In this document: piece after piece, positions 30,501 through 40,500 of the stretch
Layout: the number at the start of each line of letters is the position of its first letter
How positions within the stretch are numbered: the stretch's first letter is position 1
DNA from: Moorena sp. SS36440bin_2
Lineage (GTDB): Bacteria > Cyanobacteriota > Cyanobacteriia > Cyanobacteriales > Coleofasciculaceae
Direction of reading: 5' to 3'
Length of the DNA: 47,308 nucleotides
NCBI GenBank assembly: GCA_011524395.1
Contig: WTKN01000342.1
Location: 1-47,308, forward strand
The notes under the pieces: generated by a model
The model's database searches: none
What the model was told of the DNA's origin: nothing
The model's input: the letters and a program-made list of their open reading frames with translations, nothing else
Program-made: the position numbers and the translations under genes

Positions 30501-33500
30501 GGTCTAAATCTTGCCACAGTTGTTTCTGTAGCTGTTGAGCACGCTTAATAAAAGGAGTCGGTTTTGAGTTATCAACTTCTAGGAGCGTGAGGGATGTGAA
30601 ATCTCCAATCACCTCATTAACTTGGGGATGTAAGGGTAGGCGATTAAACAGGGTCAGGTTAATGGTAAACTTAGAACTCTTGCTCCAACACGTTAAGATG
30701 TCAGCAAAAGCAGCTAATAAAACAGTAGAATTAGTTATATTTGCCTGACTTGCCTTGTCTTTTAATCGCTGCCAATCAACAACATTTAATCGCCCACTGC
30801 GACGTGTAAACTGCGGTTGCTCTAGAGCAACTATCTGCTTGGCAAAGGGTAATTCTGGTGCTGGCGGGAGAGTGGACAAGCGATTGAACCAGTAATCTTG
30901 AGAACGCTGATACTGTGGTGTAACATCCAGCCCTATTTTAGCCAGTACATAGTCGCGAAATGACAGTTCCAATGAAGGCAGGGAACTTTCTGGGTCTCGA
31001 TACAGTTGCAGCCAATACTGCCCCAGTACCATTAGGCTCCAGCTATCAGCAATTAAAGCATCAAAACTCAGATGGAGGCGATAGTGCTTTTGATTGAAGT
31101 GAGTGGCCTGCAACTTGAACAATGGCCATTGCTCAGAGGGTAATATTTCGTGAGACATTTGCTCCCGAATTGCCTTGAGGTGGTCACTAACTGCTGGTTC
31201 TGGCTGGTTTTGTAAATCAAAAACTTGTATTTGATAGGGTGGTACTTGTTGTTTGACTTGCTGTTGTCCGTCGGGTAACACTACAGCTCGCAGCATATCA
31301 TAGTGGTCAACTAATTTCTGCCAAGCCTGGTTTAAGCGTTCTATATCTAAGTTTTCAGAATCGATCTCTATGTAAATATGGCTAGCAACATTACCTAAAT
31401 CAAACGCTTGATTGCGACCTAGCCAATAAGCTTGTTGAATATCAGTTAGAGGGAATGGTTCGTAGCGTTGTTCTGGGTCAGGTACAAGGGTTGGTAAACT
31501 AGTATCTGATTTTTGCCCTGGTAAGAGATTTTCTTTGATTATGGTTTGCCCCAGTTCACCAACTGTAGGTGCTTGAAACAGTATATGCAGAGAAACCTCT
31601 TGATTAAACGTTTGCTGTATACGAGAAACCACTTGCACTGCTAGCAGAGAATTTCCGCCCAGAGCAAAGAAATTGTCATGGATACTAGTAACAGGCACTT
31701 CTAGTACCTGCTGAAAAATTTCAACGAGTTGATGTTCTACTTGGTTGCGTGGTTTTGTTTGTTCAAAAAGACCAATACCTGTGCTAAGTCCAATCAGCTT
31801 TTCTCGAACAATTTCTCCAGTTTCAGTTAGAGGCATCTCGGCAAGTTGTGCCCACAGACAACGGCTGAGTCTGCCAAAGCGATCGCGTACTTCCAACGCT
31901 TCTAAATTATTCACTGGTAATTGTTCGACCTTGGAGGTGAAATAAGCCGTTAACTGCTGTCGGTTTTGAGGTTCTGAGGTAATAGTTAAACGTTCAATGT
32001 TGGGTTTACTCCCATCCAAACCCACAAACAAATGACGTTGGCCACGAGACAACGCGGCTAATAAAGAGCACATCCCTTGTGCCTTATTAATCGAAAAGTA
32101 GCCTTTAGCATGGGTCAAGTCTTTCATTTGATAGCCCAGACTCATGCCGATTTCATCCCACATACTCCATGATAAGCAGTAGCTTTGCAGGCTAGTATAG
32201 GTCTGCTGGTAATCGCAAAACGCTTCCATAAAACTAGAGGCAGCAGCATAAGCACCTACAGTGGTACCGCCAAAGAAGCCATTGATGGAAGAAAAATGAA
32301 GAAACAAACCTTGAGGATTATCTTCCAGCAGTAGTTTATGTAAGGCCCAAGTCCCAAGGAATTTGGGACGAAGAACGGCAGTGAGACTTTCTAGGGTTTG
32401 GGATACTAATAGTTGTTCAGTGAAAATTCCTGCCAGATGGATAATCCCATCAAGCTGACCTCCCCATTTGGATAGAGTTGTTGTCAATAGCTGCTGCAAC
32501 TGAGCATAATCACAGATATCTACATCTTCATAAATGACTGCCCCTGGTAGTTGCTGCAATTGTTGATAAGCTTGGATTTTCCTTGCCAGTGCATTTCCAC
32601 TATCTAAATGAGTTTGCCAAGTATTTTGATCGGGTAGAGAAGTGCGACCAACTATCAGCAACCGTGCTTGATACTTCTTAAGTAGGAAACTAGCAATTTC
32701 AGTACCAATACCTCCCAGCCCTCCACTTATTAAGTAGATACCACCTGTTATGAAGGGTAATTCTTGCTTTAGTTCTTCAGCTAGATTTACAGATTCGATT
32801 CCACAAACCAAGCGTTTTCCGTCTCTGTAGGCTACTTCTGTTTCTTTGGCAAAATTGTCCAGTTCTTGCCGAATGTATGCCTTATTGACTTGAACCTCTA
32901 GTACTGGCAGATCGATGTGGCGACAGTTCAACCAGGTCATTTCTTGACCAATTGTTTTCAATAGGCCCAAAACTGTCCCTTTCTCATAGGCTATCTTATC
33001 ACTCGGTACTATCGACTGACTGTAACTTGATACCCACAGTAATTGTACTGACTGCTCTTCACTCCTAGATTGTTCTAATGCTTTAACTAAGAACAGCAAA
33101 CGAAACAACCCTTGCTTTTGTGACTGCTCCAGCCCTTCTAGGTGAGCAATTTCTCCTCTATATTGATCGTATTCCCACAAGCAGACAATCTGGCCAATCG
33201 TTTTGTTTTCTTGTGCCAATTGCTCTAAAAGCATCTGATAGTGTTCTGCTCGGTCGGGCACAAGAGAATAATGATTGTCACTGATTTTGGTAAAGTTTTC
33301 ACCGACAGACACTTGGATAGAGGGCTGGTGATGTTTTTCTAATTCCTCAGATAAGACTGTTCCTAGCCCTAAAGCATCACTAAATATTAAGGTTGTAGTT
33401 ATCTGGGAAGACAGATTAAAAACAGGTACTTTGGGTTGCCAGACCTTTCGGTAAAACCAGCTTGGGATAGTATTGACATTCAATAGTAACAAATCTACCC

Positions 33501-36500
33501 GTTTGAGAATGGTGTTAAATTCACCAGATTCAAAACGCTGTTTTAGTTGAGAACGTTGAATTTTACCGATCGCTGTTTTAGGAATAACGTCTCGTTCTAC
33601 AGGAATCAAATAATCAGGATTAATCCCAAAACGATCCACTACCAGTAAGCGAATTTCCTTTAACAAATTTGCTTCTTGATCGTTTGTTGTTTTTGCTGGA
33701 TTGAAAAATATGGCTAGTTTGTCTGTATCACTGTCACCATCCCTCACTGCACAAGCAGCAGTATAAGACACTTCTACACCTTGTATTTCTTCTATTGTGG
33801 CTTCAATTTCATGGCTGTAGTAGTTGAGACCGTTGATGATGATAATGTCTTTTTGCCGTCCGGTTATTGTTAAACACCCTTGTTGCAGGAAGCCTATATC
33901 TCCAGTATTAAACCAACCATCTTCTGTAAAAGCCTCTTGGTTTGCCTCTGTATTTTGATAGTAACCCAATGTAATAGGCGGTCCTTTTAGTTGTACTCGA
34001 CCCGCCATTGTCTCTTTGACTATCTGGTTTTGATTGTCTACTATTCTGATGGTAACTCCTGGCACTGGGGCACCAACCTCAACAAATTTCTGATTGTCTG
34101 TAGTTGAGGAAAACGAAAATTTGGATGAAAACACTACCCCACTTGATGTTTCTGACATTCCCCACGATGGATGCATGGCGCGTTCAGGGAGCTGGTAGTC
34201 CCTTAATAGCTCTAAAAATCGTCGGCCTGTTTTGGCAACAATTGCTTCCCCTCCATTAAGAATAAAGTGCATGGAGGATAAATCCCATGTAGGGTGAGCT
34301 TTTTCTTTACTGTCTGTCTTTTGTCGATTTTCTAGTTCATCTACAATTAACCCATAGGCAAAGTTTGGTGCCCAGGTAATCGTGGCTCGATAGTGGGATA
34401 TCCAATCTAACCATCGTGTCGGCTGTTGTAACACCATTTCTGTAGGAGCCTGAATTTGCTGACATCCCAAGTAAACGTTTCTGAGATGGAACATAACGAG
34501 GCCCCCAACATGGTCGAGGCTAAACCAATTTAAGGAAATATCGTCTTTGCTAAAGCTATTGGTCTGAACTGTTGCAGCACTACGGCTTAACAAACTGCAG
34601 TGGTTGTGCATTACTGCTTTGGGCATACCTGTACTGCCAGAGGTTAGCAGTAATAGTACCAAATCTTCTGATTTTGCATCATGCCAATTGCGGTCTACCT
34701 CTGATTTTTTTAAGGGTTCTATGAGTTCTATCTGAAAGTTTTCTAAATTTAATTCTTCTGCCCAATGATGAAGTTTTGGAGCTAACTTACGATCTGATAG
34801 TACCAAAGGTTTTTCTAGGAGCTGCCAGCTATTTTGCAACTTGTTTAAGCTGCTCGTTGCGGAAATCGGTACGGGTATAAATCCTCCAATGATGCATCCC
34901 CAAAAAGCAGTAACAAAGTCTAGATTTTCTGATAATTGAAAAATGACTTTGTCTTGGGGCTTTAGACCGAGTTTTCTTAACCCCCCCAATAGTCTTTGGG
35001 CGTCCTCTAATAATTTTTTATAGGACTGTACGATCTCAGTGCCATCGGGTTGGATGTATACTAGACCTTTAGTCGGATTATCTAAAGCTGCTCGTTGCAG
35101 TATTCCCCCTAAAGTTTGTGCCTTTAGGTCTATTAAAGACTCTCCTTTGCTGATAGCTAGCTGGTTTACTTCCTCCTGTGGCAAGTTCTTTTTATCTTTT
35201 TCTATTAAGTTATCAGTTTCAACTTGAGGAGAATCTGTACCCATTCCCTTTGGGGGCGAGGGTACTAAATCAGAAATATGTAATCTGGGAAGGGTTTTTA
35301 CTTGTGGCTGAACTACCACTGCTACTTGCTCTATTTCTGGTAGCGATCGCAACTGTTCTTCCCAACGTGACACTAACTCGGAGTCAATCACCTCTAATTG
35401 GGCTAACGCTGATTCATCTATTAGTCCTTTGCCTGTTAAGGGCAGGTTAGATACTGGTACATAGGCACTTGGCAGCATATAGCTGGGTAATTCGGTCTTT
35501 AACTGGTTGTGGAGAGACTCTGACAAGAAAGATTTAGAGGTTACTACATAAGCAACTAGTTGTCTTTGTCGCATCATCACATAGCAGTCTTCCACCCCAG
35601 TAATTGCCAGTAAGGCTTTTTCTATAGCCTGCAACTCCACCCGATGCCCTTTAATCCAAGCCCAACGTTGCCCAAATCCTTGCAATTCCAGACAACCATT
35701 GGCACGAAGACAACCCCGTTCCCCAGTTTTCAATAAACTACCAAGTTCGGGATGCTCTACAAAACTAACTGGGGCTTGTTGGGTCCGATTTATGTCACTC
35801 TCAGTTAAATTGCCACCTCTAACATAAACCTCTCCTGTTACTCCTGGAGGTACTGGTTCTCCATAGGAATCTAAAACATAAACTGAAAAATCAGTTGGCC
35901 AACCCACAGGCACTACTTCTGTATAGTCTCCCAACTGAGTTTGCTTGCCACTAACCTCTCCTGAATAACCAAATAAATCCTCAAACAATTGATAGATAAA
36001 TTTATTCTGCCCCTGTTTTCTCCCCAAGTTATTTCCGAGTGCTAGGCACTGCTGCCGCTCAGTTGCTGTTAGTAATGGGAATTGAGCTATGTTATAATTT
36101 TGCTTTGTTACTATTGCTTGTAATAACGTCTGGAAATGCTCCACCATTCTGGCAATAGTCTTTTCTTCAAATAGATCGGTGCTGTACCTAATAAGTCCAC
36201 CCAGGGACGAACCGACCTGTATCATTTCTAGTATGAAATCAAATTGACACTCCTTCGTTGGTCTGTCAAAGGCTTCTAACTTAAGTCCTTGCCAATCCGA
36301 AGACGTCTTCATTTCGCCAGAGAGCAGCTTTCGCCATTCAGACATTTGCTGTAGCAGGAAAAAAACTTGAAAAATTGGAGATCGGCTAGGGTCGCGCTTT
36401 GGCAGCAATCGCTCTACTAACAATGGGAAAGGGTAATCTTGATAGTTTACCGCTTCTAATACAGTATGCTGAACTTTAGTGATAAATTCCTTAAAACTTA

Positions 36501-37578
36501 GATTTTCCGAGGCCGACATCCTCATAACAACCGAGTTAGCAAAGAAGCCCACAATTGGAGCCTCTTCAGCTCTATTTCTACCTGATGTGGGAGAACCAAC
36601 TAAAATATCTTCTTGACCTGTGTAACGATAAAGAAAGACACCAAATACTGCCAACAATAGGGTGTAGAGCGTGACATTTTCTTTTTGAGCTAATTCTATA
36701 AGCTGCTGACTGAGTTTTTCAGATAAGCTAAAATGATAGGCTGCCCCCTGGTAGGTTTGTATAGGCGGGCGTGGTTTGTCTGTGGGTAGATTTATGCTTG
36801 GTAATTCGCCCGCTAGTTTTTGTTTCCAGTATTGCCAAAGGATTTCTCCTCTAGGGCTATCCAAAATTTTCCTTTGAGCGCGAACATAATCTTGATATGA
36901 ATACTTTAGAGGGGGAAGAGATGCTGGTACATTGGTCTTTTGAGCTTGATACAATTTGGCTAATTCTTGAAAGATGATGTCTATAGACCAGCCATCACAG
37001 GCAATGTGGTGTATTGTCAGCAGTAGAATATGCTCTTGAAATGACCGCACAAACCACCTGACGCGCATCCCCGATTCCTTTTCCAGGTTAAAAGGATGCT
37101 TGTGAGCTTCAACCACTCTCTGATTTAATTCCTCTTTACTCCAAGTGGAGGCATCAACCTGCAAAAAGTCCACGTCTTGATGGCGATCCACTTGTTGAAT
37201 GGGTACTTGACCTAGCTTAGGAAATGTGGTTGACAATATTAGGTGACGTTGGCATAGAGCTTGAAAAGCTTGCCTCCAAGCTGTCACATCCACCTGAGAG
37301 CAAATACGAACAGGTACGGACACGTTATAAACACAACTACCAGGTGCTAGCTTCCAGAGAAACCACATTGCCTGTTGTCCGTAGGAAAGGGGATAAACAT
37401 TAAGAATATCTGGGTTGTCATGCAGTAACTGTAAAATTTCTGCCTTATGTTGCTTCAGCAGAGCCAATACTGATGCAGTTGATTCTTCTTTGGGAGCATC
37501 GTAGCGTAACTGCGAACCTTCACTCCAAATCTGCCAACCTTTAATTGAAAGCTCTTGTAAAAACTCAACTAAATTCAT
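27505..37578 (-). CDS. NRPS C-(A remnant)-A(keto acid)-KR-PCP-Cy-A(Cys)/Ox-PCP
   Basis: 3357 residues. TubC-type docking (1-60); C with HHIACDGWS (~189); a partial A domain (~530-760) keeping only late motifs (GEVYVRGG, GHRVELQAIEKAL, LPSYMLPSAYV); a second, full FAAL-like A domain with LTSGSTGMPKAVMH (~980) and LDHVGGLVMFH in place of the amino-acid-binding Asp motif; a KR with GGLGGIG (~1616) and a conserved Tyr region; PCP (NFFALGGNSLL, ~1972); Cy with FDALIADSWS (~2176); A with cysteine code D-L-Y-N-L-S-L-I-W-K; inserted SagB-type oxidase (~2960-3190); PCP (NFFDIGGNSLL, ~3296). The first module should load an alpha-keto acid, probably 2-oxoisovalerate, reduce it to a hydroxy acid and esterify the polyketide. 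The second forms a thiazole from cysteine. The layout is that of the HctE type. It starts by ATGA overlap with the PKS stop and ends in an acidic tail (SETNIEEIEL). Confidence 0.95.
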   Translation of the reverse strand: MNLVEFLQELSIKGWQIWSEGSQLRYDAPKEESTASVLALLKQHKAEILQLLHDNPDILNVYPLSYGQQAMWFLWKLAPGSCVYNVSVPVRICSQVDVTAWRQAFQALCQRHLILSTTFPKLGQVPIQQVDRHQDVDFLQVDASTWSKEELNQRVVEAHKHPFNLEKESGMRVRWFVRSFQEHILLLTIHHIACDGWSIDIIFQELAKLYQAQKTNVPASLPPLKYSYQDYVRAQRKILDSPRGEILWQYWKQKLAGELPSINLPTDKPRPPIQTYQGAAYHFSLSEKLSQQLIELAQKENVTLYTLLLAVFGVFLYRYTGQEDILVGSPTSGRNRAEEAPIVGFFANSVVMRMSASENLSFKEFITKVQHTVLEAVNYQDYPFPLLVERLLPKRDPSRSPIFQVFFLLQQMSEWRKLLSGEMKTSSDWQGLKLEAFDRPTKECQFDFILEMIQVGSSLGGLIRYSTDLFEEKTIARMVEHFQTLLQAIVTKQNYNIAQFPLLTATERQQCLALGNNLGRKQGQNKFIYQLFEDLFGYSGEVSGKQTQLGDYTEVVPVGWPTDFSVYVLDSYGEPVPPGVTGEVYVRGGNLTESDINRTQQAPVSFVEHPELGSLLKTGERGCLRANGCLELQGFGQRWAWIKGHRVELQAIEKALLAITGVEDCYVMMRQRQLVAYVVTSKSFLSESLHNQLKTELPSYMLPSAYVPVSNLPLTGKGLIDESALAQLEVIDSELVSRWEEQLRSLPEIEQVAVVVQPQVKTLPRLHISDLVPSPPKGMGTDSPQVETDNLIEKDKKNLPQEEVNQLAISKGESLIDLKAQTLGGILQRAALDNPTKGLVYIQPDGTEIVQSYKKLLEDAQRLLGGLRKLGLKPQDKVIFQLSENLDFVTAFWGCIIGGFIPVPISATSSLNKLQNSWQLLEKPLVLSDRKLAPKLHHWAEELNLENFQIELIEPLKKSEVDRNWHDAKSEDLVLLLLTSGSTGMPKAVMHNHCSLLSRSAATVQTNSFSKDDISLNWFSLDHVGGLVMFHLRNVYLGCQQIQAPTEMVLQQPTRWLDWISHYRATITWAPNFAYGLIVDELENRQKTDSKEKAHPTWDLSSMHFILNGGEAIVAKTGRRFLELLRDYQLPERAMHPSWGMSETSSGVVFSSKFSFSSTTDNQKFVEVGAPVPGVTIRIVDNQNQIVKETMAGRVQLKGPPITLGYYQNTEANQEAFTEDGWFNTGDIGFLQQGCLTITGRQKDIIIINGLNYYSHEIEATIEEIQGVEVSYTAACAVRDGDSDTDKLAIFFNPAKTTNDQEANLLKEIRLLVVDRFGINPDYLIPVERDVIPKTAIGKIQRSQLKQRFESGEFNTILKRVDLLLLNVNTIPSWFYRKVWQPKVPVFNLSSQITTTLIFSDALGLGTVLSEELEKHHQPSIQVSVGENFTKISDNHYSLVPDRAEHYQMLLEQLAQENKTIGQIVCLWEYDQYRGEIAHLEGLEQSQKQGLFRLLFLVKALEQSRSEEQSVQLLWVSSYSQSIVPSDKIAYEKGTVLGLLKTIGQEMTWLNCRHIDLPVLEVQVNKAYIRQELDNFAKETEVAYRDGKRLVCGIESVNLAEELKQELPFITGGIYLISGGLGGIGTEIASFLLKKYQARLLIVGRTSLPDQNTWQTHLDSGNALARKIQAYQQLQQLPGAVIYEDVDICDYAQLQQLLTTTLSKWGGQLDGIIHLAGIFTEQLLVSQTLESLTAVLRPKFLGTWALHKLLLEDNPQGLFLHFSSINGFFGGTTVGAYAAASSFMEAFCDYQQTYTSLQSYCLSWSMWDEIGMSLGYQMKDLTHAKGYFSINKAQGMCSLLAALSRGQRHLFVGLDGSKPNIERLTITSEPQNRQQLTAYFTSKVEQLPVNNLEALEVRDRFGRLSRCLWAQLAEMPLTETGEIVREKLIGLSTGIGLFEQTKPRNQVEHQLVEIFQQVLEVPVTSIHDNFFALGGNSLLAVQVVSRIQQTFNQEVSLHILFQAPTVGELGQTIIKENLLPGQKSDTSLPTLVPDPEQRYEPFPLTDIQQAYWLGRNQAFDLGNVASHIYIEIDSENLDIERLNQAWQKLVDHYDMLRAVVLPDGQQQVKQQVPPYQIQVFDLQNQPEPAVSDHLKAIREQMSHEILPSEQWPLFKLQATHFNQKHYRLHLSFDALIADSWSLMVLGQYWLQLYRDPESSLPSLELSFRDYVLAKIGLDVTPQYQRSQDYWFNRLSTLPPAPELPFAKQIVALEQPQFTRRSGRLNVVDWQRLKDKASQANITNSTVLLAAFADILTCWSKSSKFTINLTLFNRLPLHPQVNEVIGDFTSLTLLEVDNSKPTPFIKRAQQLQKQLWQDLDHRYVSGVEVQRELRRLYGSYQAMGVVFTSVLGAGIESEEQLWVNKLGKMVYSISQTPQVWLDHQVLEEQGELIFQWDIVEELFCEGVIDNMFQSYTDYLQHLATSESAWMDFYPQLLPKAQLQQLAQLNQINLPVPQQTLHGLFLQQVEQNYQELAVITPERCLTYGDLHQRARNIGHWLQQLGASRNSLVAVMMFKGWEQVVAVLAILMAGAAYVPIDPELPQERREFLLTQGEVKVVLTQESLLEQLTIPEGIECLSVDTFESRKNDSISFVPVHHPEDLAYVIYTSGSTGLPKGVIIKHQAVVNTILDINQRFNVTANDRILAVSALNFDLSVYDIFGILAVGGTVVIPSPIDAKDPARWYQLIVKHQVTLWNSVPALMQMLVEYLSGQIDQSHGPLRLALLSGDWIPLTLPEQIKDLWSQIQIVSLGGATEASIWSIYYPIEQISPLTKSIPYGKSLANQTVSVLNDIMQPTPVWVCGDLYIGGVGLASGYLLDEKKTNASFITHPVTHERLYKTGDLGRYLPDGNIEFLGRSDFQVKINGYRVELGEIEAALSEHSTVKDTVVMALGESEHKRLVAYVVPSETSVDKAKLPEGYKPSQTTGVIQDPVEKIEFKLKQPGLRSPSPTKETISLPLSELDDAQKEAYLKRQSYRQFLMQPLPLEEFSQFLSCLLQMKLDDYPLPKYLYPSAGNLYPVQTYLLIKPERVSGLSGGIYYYCPREHNLVFLNPLSDVDSKIYGGNQPIFEQSAFSLFLISKLSAITPMYGELAENFCFLEAGHMGQLLMNTAPNYQMGLCPIGGLEFDKLRDLFELESNQHLIYSFLGGKIDPVQTKQLFGKSSKDERSIPQQLQEHLQGKLPQYMLPNDYVLMDAFPLTANGKVNRKALPAPEILVQERIFLPPSTPIEEKLAGIWATILELEVNQVSVNDNFFDIGGNSLLATQLISRIRQFCQVDLPLSDFFAEPTIAGLVEHIEVLSWVGQDIQDSETNIEEIEL

Positions 37579-40500
37579 AATTCACCCCTTACTCGTTCTA
37601 TCTGCTCTGCTTCTTCTGTGTAAAGTTGTTGGTGATTTTGCCCCTCAACTTTTTGACTAGCGTCAATCTGGTTCAGTTGATCTTTTACCTCAGTTACGAT
37701 ATCAGCAATACTAAGCCCTTCTATAAATTTGACAGTAGGAATATCTATACCTAGCTTCACTAGACTCATATTTCGCAATTCTACAGCCATTAGGGAATCA
37801 AGTCCCATACTATTTAAAGGTTTTTGTAAGCTTATTTCTGAAGCGCTTGTCCGTAAGGATTTCGCAATTTCATTTTGAAAATGAGTCAATAAAATGTTTT
37901 CTATTTTACTTGGCGAAGCTGCTTTTAATTGTTCTAAAATGCTAGACTGCTGACTCTCTATTCTCTCTACTGAAGGAGTTGTCCGATCCACAGTAGAGAC
38001 AGTCATCAGCTCACTAAATAGCTTTCCTAATCCCCTTACTTCATAATATTCCTTAAATGTAGACCAATCTACCTTTGCCACTAGCGGTTGGATAGCATTG
38101 GTTTTCAAAAGGAATTTTAAGGCATTGAATCCTTCCTCTGGTTGTAATGCTTCTATCCCAATCTGGTTCATCCATCGGACATAATTTTCGTCAGCAATCA
38201 TTCCCCCAACAACGAAAATTCCCCAATTTATACTTAACGCTGGAAGCCCAATAGACCGACGATAAGAGGCTAGGATATTGAGAAAGTGGTTAGCTGCATC
38301 ATAATGTCCGTGACCTAGGGAACCCCATACTGACGCAATTGAAGAAAAGCAGATAAAAAAGTCTAGACTAATCTCTTTAGTTAGTTGATGTAGAACCCAG
38401 GTTCCAACTGTCTTAGGGGAAACCAAAGATTCAAATACTTTATAATTCATCTGACTTAATTTGTGTTCGCCACTTAAGCCAGCCGCATGAATAATACCCC
38501 GTAGTGGTTTTTGAGCAGTATCGATCCCCTTAATAATTGAGGACATTTGAGCTTGGTCGGTAACATCAGATGCGTACACTGTTACGCTAGCTCCCTTTTC
38601 TTCCATGAGTTGAATAGCTTGAACCTGTTTCCATTCATTACTCTCTCGATCCAGGTTTGGCCAATCTTCCCGTTGGGGCAGCCCTTTACGTCCAATTAGC
38701 ACCAACTGGCAAGCTCCTTGCTCTACCATCCACTGGGCTAACTTCAATCCTAAGAAACCAGTACCGCCAGTAATTAAGTAAGTGGCATCAGGCCGGAACT
38801 GAAAACTTTGAGATTCTGTAAACTTCTTATGTATCAGACGGGCTACGTAACGCTGTGCATCTCGGAAGACAATATGGTTTTCATCATTTGCATCTCCGAT
38901 TTCTGTTAAAAGTGTTGTACAGGAATCCTCTGGTGCTACATTAGGGTCCAAATCTAGCATTCGGACTGACAATTCGGGATGTTCCAAAGAGATTACTCTA
39001 CCCATTCCCCACAAAGGTGATTGAGCTAACCCTGATATTGAATCTTTGATGGGAAGAACTGGCTGGGCACCTTTGGTTACCAACCACAGGCGGGGAGATT
39101 GCAAAAATTCTGCCTCGCTCAAGGCTTGAACTAAGTATAAGGCACTCCCACATCCCTGTTTTGAAGCTACTTTCAGGCCTTCTGGTGTTAGTTCCTCTGC
39201 TCTTGGAGTATCTAAGCTCCATAGATGCAACACTCCTTTAAAATCAGGCAGATTAGCTTTTACCTCTGTCACCAGTTTTAAGTAGTCATCAGAATTTTCC
39301 GGGTTTATGGTAAACTCATCTGATGCTATCTGTTGATATTCCTTTCCTGGAAACACCAAATTACAGACTTGTCCGCAGCTCCGCAGTCGATTTGCCAACT
39401 GTTGAGCGATACCTTGTCGGTCTGCCAAAATTAACCATCCTTCACTGGGGGACAAGGATGGAGTCACTGCAGTTTGGGCAATAATGACACTCCGGGAGGA
39501 TAGCACTTCTTCTGTTCCCCGAACATCGGGCAAGTTTACCACTTTTGGAAAACCGCTTTCGACTAGCAATTGCTGCCACTTTGATTGATTTAGTAGGGGC
39601 TGATTGGGCCGTAAATCAAAATCGCTAAACTTCCACCATCCCTCTAACATTCCAAAGGATAAAGTCACCCACCGTCTGGGAGTTGTGATTTCTAATAAAA
39701 CAAACATCCCTCCAGGTTTCAACAACTGTCTCACATGTTGTAGGGTTTTACGCAAAGAGGATGTAGCATGGATTACGTTAGCTGCTACTATCACATCGTA
39801 CTGATGGGGTTCAAACCCTTGAAGTTCGGGATTTTTTTCAATGTCTAGGTTTTGATACTGAATGAATGGGTAATCCCGAAATCTCTCCTGTGCTTTGCTA
39901 GTAAAGGAAGTACCGATATCGGTAAAAATATATTCTGTTTGCTCTGGATTCAGATGAGGTAATATATGACTTGTGGTTCCCCCTGTACCAGCTCCAATTT
40001 CTAATAATCGCACCCCTCGGCTTGGAGGTAAATTTTCCAGAGCAGTGGCGATCGCGCGCTGGACTAAAGTGTTAGTAAATTGTGATTCAGGAGACTGTTC
40101 ATATATTTGAGTAGCTATAGTAAAATCCCCTTCAGGGAAGAGAACTTGTAGGGGATCTATAGTTCCCTGCAAAACTGCTTTCAATTGGGAACCACAACGC
40201 TCTAACATAGTTAGTTCTGCATTAGCGCTGGGGAATTGAGCAAGTAAGGTCTGATTTTTTTGTTGTAGATTGACTTTTTCAGGAGTTTGAAGTATCACCC
40301 ACTGATTTTCGGTGTAGCGCAGAATTTCTACTTCTGCTAGCATCTCTAACAACAGGTTTAAAAGTTGTTTATATTGTGGTGCTACACCTAATCTTTGGGC
40401 TAGGGATTCAGTGGAGAAGTTTTCCCCCAGTTTAAATGACCATCCCATTTTGTCAAAGGCTTGCAAGACATATTCCACACTCAAAGTTTCTAATTGTCTC

